From assembly GCA_021296375.1 (NCBI GenBank), contig JAGWAQ010000074.1, positions 1-7,854 on the forward strand: DNA of 7,854 bases, written 5' to 3'. This document shows, piece after piece, positions 5,342 through 7,854 of the stretch. The position numbers and the translations under genes are program-made. This DNA is from Alphaproteobacteria bacterium. Its GTDB lineage: Bacteria > Pseudomonadota > Alphaproteobacteria > Puniceispirillales > UBA1172. Every line of letters starts with the position of its first letter. Within the stretch, counting starts at the first letter, position 1. A model generated the notes under the pieces. That model made no database searches. It was not told where the DNA came from and saw only the letters and a list, made by a program, of their open reading frames with translations.

Positions 5342-6586
5342 ATGACAGTTTCGCTTTCATCAACTGACCATGTTGTTATTGTCGGCGCCTCCCATGGCGG
5401 AATTTCCATGGCGGAACAACTGCGCAAACATGGCTTTGATGGCATGATCACCATGCTTGACCGCGAAACCTCCCTGCCCATGGAACGCCCGCCTTTGTCG
5501 AAAGCCTGGCTGGCGGAACAAGGCGCTGGCGGGGACGGCAGTTTCCTCATGCGGCAGGCCGAATGGTATAAGGAAAACCGCGTTGAGTTTCGCCGTGGCG
5601 CCGACGCCGTGACGGCCGATCCCAAGGCCAGAACCCTGACCTTGAGTGATGGCGACAGCGTGAGCTGGGATCAGCTTGTGCTGGCCACCGGCGCCACCCC
5701 CCGCGCCTTGCCGATGGCTGGCGGGGATGACCCTCGTGTTCATGTCCTGCGGGTGCCGGCTGACGCCGAATCGCTGTCGGCGGCGATGACCTCTGCCCGT
5801 TCGATGGTGATTATTGGCGGCGGGTATATCGGGCTTGAAGTGGCGGCAAGCGCAAGGAAACGCGGGCTGGAGGTGACGGTGATCGAAATGGCCCCGCGTC
5901 TGCTGGCGCGCGTCGCCAGCCCCGAAGCCTCGGCTTATTTCCATGCCCTTCATGAAAGCCATGGCACCGGCATTCGCGTTGGCGCTGGCGTGCAGGCGAT
6001 CGACACTTCCGGTGATGCCCTTTGTCTTGACCTCGGGGAGGGTGAGATCATCCGCGCGGATCTGGTGGTGGCGGGGATTGGCGTCGTGCCGGACCTCGCC
6101 CTGGCGGCATCAAGCGGCGTTGATCACGGCAATGGAATCACGGTTGATGACAGCTACCGCACTTCTGTTGAGGGCATTTGGGCGATCGGGGATGTTGCGC
6201 GCTGTAGCGGCGGTTACACCCGTGGGCAGATGCGGATTGAATCTGTTCACCATGCCCAGATGAGCGCGGAAATCGCCGCCGCCAGCATGATGGGGGAAGA
6301 CCCGAAAGCCCATGAAGTGCCATGGTTCTGGTCCGAACAATACGACAAGAAACTGCAATCGGCAGGCTTTGTGCCGGCGGATGCTGAAGTGGTGGAACGC
6401 AAAGGTCGCCGCGAAGGCGCCCTGTCCTTCTGGTCGTTTCAGGACGGCGCCTTGAAAGCGGTGGAAGCGATCGGCGATGGCCAGGCCTATATGCTGGGGA
6501 AAACCGCCCTGACCACTGGCCACCCCGTCACCCCGGGGCAGATCGCCGACCCTGAATTTGACCTCAAATCCCTGATGACACGCTGA
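5342..6586 (+). CDS. FAD-dependent NAD(P)H:ferredoxin reductase (putidaredoxin/rhodocoxin reductase type)
   Basis: The 414-residue flavoprotein has the two-dinucleotide-domain layout of oxygenase-coupled ferredoxin reductases. The FAD fold starts with VVIVGASHGG at 11-20. RPPLSKAWL near 49-57 is typical of this subgroup. ATGATPR lies at 115-121, the NAD(P) fold has IIGGGYIGLE at 157-166, and the second FAD motif GIWAIGD is at 278-284. The C-terminal reductase domain begins near PWFWSEQYD at 327. It passes electrons from NAD(P)H to a small iron-sulfur ferredoxin serving a cytochrome P450 or Rieske oxygenase, neither of which is in this window. In the first motif the usual GxGxxG reads G-A-S-H-G-G (Ser17 in place of the second Gly), a variant I believe occurs in some relatives. 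GAGGAA seven bases upstream supports the start. It is divergent from the aldehyde dehydrogenase and convergent with the methyltransferase. Confidence 0.9.
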   Translation: MTVSLSSTDHVVIVGASHGGISMAEQLRKHGFDGMITMLDRETSLPMERPPLSKAWLAEQGAGGDGSFLMRQAEWYKENRVEFRRGADAVTADPKARTLTLSDGDSVSWDQLVLATGATPRALPMAGGDDPRVHVLRVPADAESLSAAMTSARSMVIIGGGYIGLEVAASARKRGLEVTVIEMAPRLLARVASPEASAYFHALHESHGTGIRVGAGVQAIDTSGDALCLDLGEGEIIRADLVVAGIGVVPDLALAASSGVDHGNGITVDDSYRTSVEGIWAIGDVARCSGGYTRGQMRIESVHHAQMSAEIAAASMMGEDPKAHEVPWFWSEQYDKKLQSAGFVPADAEVVERKGRREGALSFWSFQDGALKAVEAIGDGQAYMLGKTALTTGHPVTPGQIADPEFDLKSLMTR

Positions 6587-6636
6587 TCACACTGATCACG
6601 CTGGTCACGCGGATCAGGCTGATCACACTGATCACG
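6583..6636. repeat. 9-bp tandem repeat, six units, joining the stops of two convergent genes
   Basis: Six units of CTGATCACR start at 6583, 6592, 6601, 6610, 6619 and 6628. Units one, two, five and six are intact except for the alternating last base (A or G). Unit three reads CTGGTCACG and unit four CGGATCAGG. A partial seventh unit (CTGAT) follows at 6637. Each intact unit contains the palindrome TGATCA, which is a TGA codon on the plus strand and, through its TCA, a TGA codon on the minus strand. The reductase stop is in unit one (6584-6586) and the methyltransferase stop is in unit six (6632-6634). Confidence 0.95.
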
Positions 6637-6645
6637 CTGATTTTT
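6584..6645 (+). terminator. Possible terminator formed by the 9-bp repeat array
   Basis: The array can fold on itself about its centre. CTGGTC (6601-6606) pairs with GATCAG (6612-6617) around a five-base loop with one G-U pair. Outside this, TGATCA at 6593 pairs with 6620 and TGATCA at 6584 pairs with 6629, separated by small internal loops. Five T follow at 6641-6645 on the plus strand. No T-run follows on the minus-strand side. The stems are short and interrupted, so strength is doubtful. Confidence 0.3.
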
Positions 6646-7765
6646 CGACATCGATAACAAGATGGACGTAATCCATGGCATGGCCATCGGGATTGGCGGC
6701 GACCTCGTCTTCATACGCCTGGTAGAATTCATCGACAATGGCCATGGCCTCGTCCTTCGGGCGCTGGTCAAGGGCAGTGGTGAAGACCGTTTCCGACCAG
6801 CTCCGCATGGTGGGGATCAGGGTTTTGGCAAAATCCCGCGCGCTCATCCCCCCTTCAGCGGCGCCGAGAGAAGCGTCGTAAGCGGCGCGGTAGGGGCATG
6901 GGGTCAAGACCGATTTTGATGATTTCAGCACCAGCCCGGCTTGCGATACCGCGCTTTGTGGATCGTTAAACGGCGCGAGGAATTCATCCATGGTGCGGTA
7001 ATGCTGGGTGAAGGTCGCGCGGGTGTATTCTTCCGCGCTGATGCGGCCCTTGTCCCGCAACCCCCGCCAGTGCTTGTCAAAAGTGTTGAACATATGCACC
7101 CCGCCGGTATTGCCGAGAAAACGCCCGTCGTCATCAATGCCGAAATTAAAGCAGATGAACCGCCCGCCGGGGACAAGTTCCGCCGCCCGTGCCAGCAGGA
7201 TGCGCTCAAGGTCCTGCGCCGCTTGCTGGCGGAAAGCCGATTGCTCATCAAGGGTGGCGCCAACCATATGAACATGGCTGGTCAGCTCACAGGGTTTGCT
7301 CGACACATAATGCATGGCGGTGGCGGAAAAACCCAGGTTGAGGCTGTTGTCCGCCATCAATTGGTCGTGAAAGCCCGTCCCGCAACCATGGACAAACACC
7401 CCGTCGAGGTTTTTCTGATAGGCGTCGGCGGGATCGCCGTCAAACCCCTGCATCATGCGAAAGAGGGTCGAGAAGTCGTTCGAGGCAAGATCGGTGTAGA
7501 TCATTTCCACCTGGCGGTTATCGCCATTGTTGCGCAATTCCGTCAGCACGATCGACCACATGGTGCGGCTGGTGCCGCCATCCGCCGCGCCGTAATCCGC
7601 CAGCCGGATGCGATCTGTTGCGGGGGTGGTGGCCAGCGCGTCACGGACCATTTCCGTGGCGGTGTTGATGACATTGCGCGCCCCTGCCGTGCGTTCCGAA
7701 TAATAGCCCTGCCCCACCATGGATAACACGGCGGCGGGGTTGAGACCTGTTTTTGACCCTGTCAT
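6632..7765 (-). CDS. SABATH-type SAM-dependent carboxyl methyltransferase
   Basis: The 377-residue protein matches the SABATH family (Methyltransf_7), best known from plant salicylate, jasmonate and indole-acetate methyltransferases. Features in family order are: SMVGQGYYSE at 15-24 (plant M-x-GG-x-x-x-YS), the SAM-binding strand LADYGAADGG at 55-64, YTDLASNDFSTLFR at 90-103 (plant NDLPxNDFNxLF), VHGCGTGFHDQLMADNSLNL at 125-144 followed by MHYVSSKP at 151-158 (plant GSFYxRLFPxxSLH and LHWLSQVP), and LVPGGRFICF at 197-206. The reaction would be transfer of a methyl group from SAM to a small carboxylic acid, giving a methyl ester. Substrate is unknown, and N-methyltransferases also occur in the family. 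Start ATG 7765 is chosen because AGGAAAGGTGA precedes it. A TTG at 7795 lies inside the promoter. It is convergent with the reductase and appears monocistronic within the window. Confidence 0.82.
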   Translation of the reverse strand: MTGSKTGLNPAAVLSMVGQGYYSERTAGARNVINTATEMVRDALATTPATDRIRLADYGAADGGTSRTMWSIVLTELRNNGDNRQVEMIYTDLASNDFSTLFRMMQGFDGDPADAYQKNLDGVFVHGCGTGFHDQLMADNSLNLGFSATAMHYVSSKPCELTSHVHMVGATLDEQSAFRQQAAQDLERILLARAAELVPGGRFICFNFGIDDDGRFLGNTGGVHMFNTFDKHWRGLRDKGRISAEEYTRATFTQHYRTMDEFLAPFNDPQSAVSQAGLVLKSSKSVLTPCPYRAAYDASLGAAEGGMSARDFAKTLIPTMRSWSETVFTTALDQRPKDEAMAIVDEFYQAYEDEVAANPDGHAMDYVHLVIDVEKSA

Positions 7766-7770
7766 GACAA

Positions 7771-7781
7771 TCACCTTTCCT
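7771..7781 (-). promoter_or_regulatory. Ribosome binding site deciding the methyltransferase start
   Basis: On the minus strand AGGAAAGGTGA runs from 7781 to 7771, five bases before the ATG at 7765. AAGGTGA is a strong match to the anti-Shine-Dalgarno complement and fixes the start. Confidence 0.7.
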
Positions 7782-7804
7782 GCACAAAATTTCAAAAATT
7801 GTGC
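7782..7804. promoter_or_regulatory. Inverted repeat overlapping the methyltransferase -10 (candidate operator)
   Basis: GCACAA at 7782-7787 and TTGTGC at 7799-7804 are perfect inverted arms around an AT-rich 11-base centre. The centre continues the symmetry imperfectly. The right arm overlaps the proposed -10, and the left arm abuts the ribosome site. Position and symmetry suggest a repressor site. No regulator gene lies in the window. Confidence 0.4.
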
Positions 7805-7826
7805 GGGAAATTCATGGTGAGGTCAA
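7798..7826 (-). promoter_or_regulatory. Sigma70-type promoter for the methyltransferase
   Basis: On the minus strand TTGACC (7826-7821) is followed after exactly 17 bases by CACAAT (7803-7798). The -35 matches five of six consensus positions and the -10 four of six. Transcription would start near 7791, inside the inverted repeat, about 25 bases before the ATG. Confidence 0.52.
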
Positions 7827-7828
7827 AT

Positions 7829-7854
7829 CATCACCCCGAAAGCATTACCCCGAA
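7829..7854. repeat. 14-bp-period direct repeat at the right edge
   Basis: CATCACCCCGAAAG at 7829-7842 is followed head to tail by CATTACCCCGAA at 7843-7854, where the window ends, with one mismatch in the 12 bases that can be compared. On the minus strand both units read TTCGGGGTRATG, with TAA or TGA available. Whether more copies or a gene end lie beyond is not visible. Confidence 0.65.

Noticed and set aside
6583..6636. Short repeats considered as a CRISPR array
   Set aside because: The units are 9 bp with no spacers, too short and contiguous to be a CRISPR array.
6941..7726. Plus-strand open frame of 261 codons opposite the methyltransferase
   Set aside because: It is a shadow of the SABATH-type gene, with no family resemblance and no start signal.

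Overview
The window is 7.85 kb of compact, fairly GC-rich bacterial DNA, most likely from an alphaproteobacterium. That guess rests on the gene families present and on TTGAC-type promoters, and a genus cannot be named. Nine complete genes and one partial gene are visible. No gene-free gap exceeds 150 bases. There is no rRNA, tRNA, transposase or CRISPR array, and nothing looks phage-derived.

Layout. (1) Bases 1-894, minus strand: a two-gene unit made of a type II haloacid-dehalogenase-like HAD hydrolase followed four bases later by a DUF3291 gene that runs off the left edge. (2) Bases 1041-2160, plus strand: an overlapping lrgA/lrgB (cidA/cidB) pair of membrane proteins, divergent from the HAD gene. 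(3) Bases 2273-3780, plus strand: a DUF805 membrane protein, a small DUF2805/TIGR03643 protein and a dimethylarginine dimethylaminohydrolase (DDAH) with its full catalytic triad. (4) Bases 3821-5266, minus strand: an aldehyde dehydrogenase convergent with the DDAH gene. (5) Bases 5342-6586, plus strand: an FAD/NAD(P) ferredoxin reductase divergent from the aldehyde dehydrogenase. (6) Bases 6632-7765, minus strand: a SABATH-type (plant salicylate/jasmonate/IAA-type) carboxyl methyltransferase convergent with the reductase, preceded by a good promoter overlapped by an inverted repeat.

Function. The HAD/DUF3291 and lrgAB units look independent of the rest. The aldehyde dehydrogenase, ferredoxin reductase and carboxyl methyltransferase could in principle act on successive oxidation states of one compound (oxygenase electron supply, aldehyde to acid, acid to methyl ester). 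No oxygenase or ferredoxin is present, the three genes are not one operon, and this link is inference only.

The most unusual signal is in the short gaps rather than the genes. Several gene 3' ends carry tandem duplications that include the stop codon: 18 bp x2 after DUF2805, 17 bp x3 after the aldehyde dehydrogenase (placing TAA in all three frames), and 9 bp x6 spanning exactly from the reductase stop to the methyltransferase stop, with a stop codon for both genes in most units. A degenerate 18-bp-period repeat follows DUF805, and a 14-bp-period repeat lies at the right edge. This may be a genome-wide habit worth surveying.
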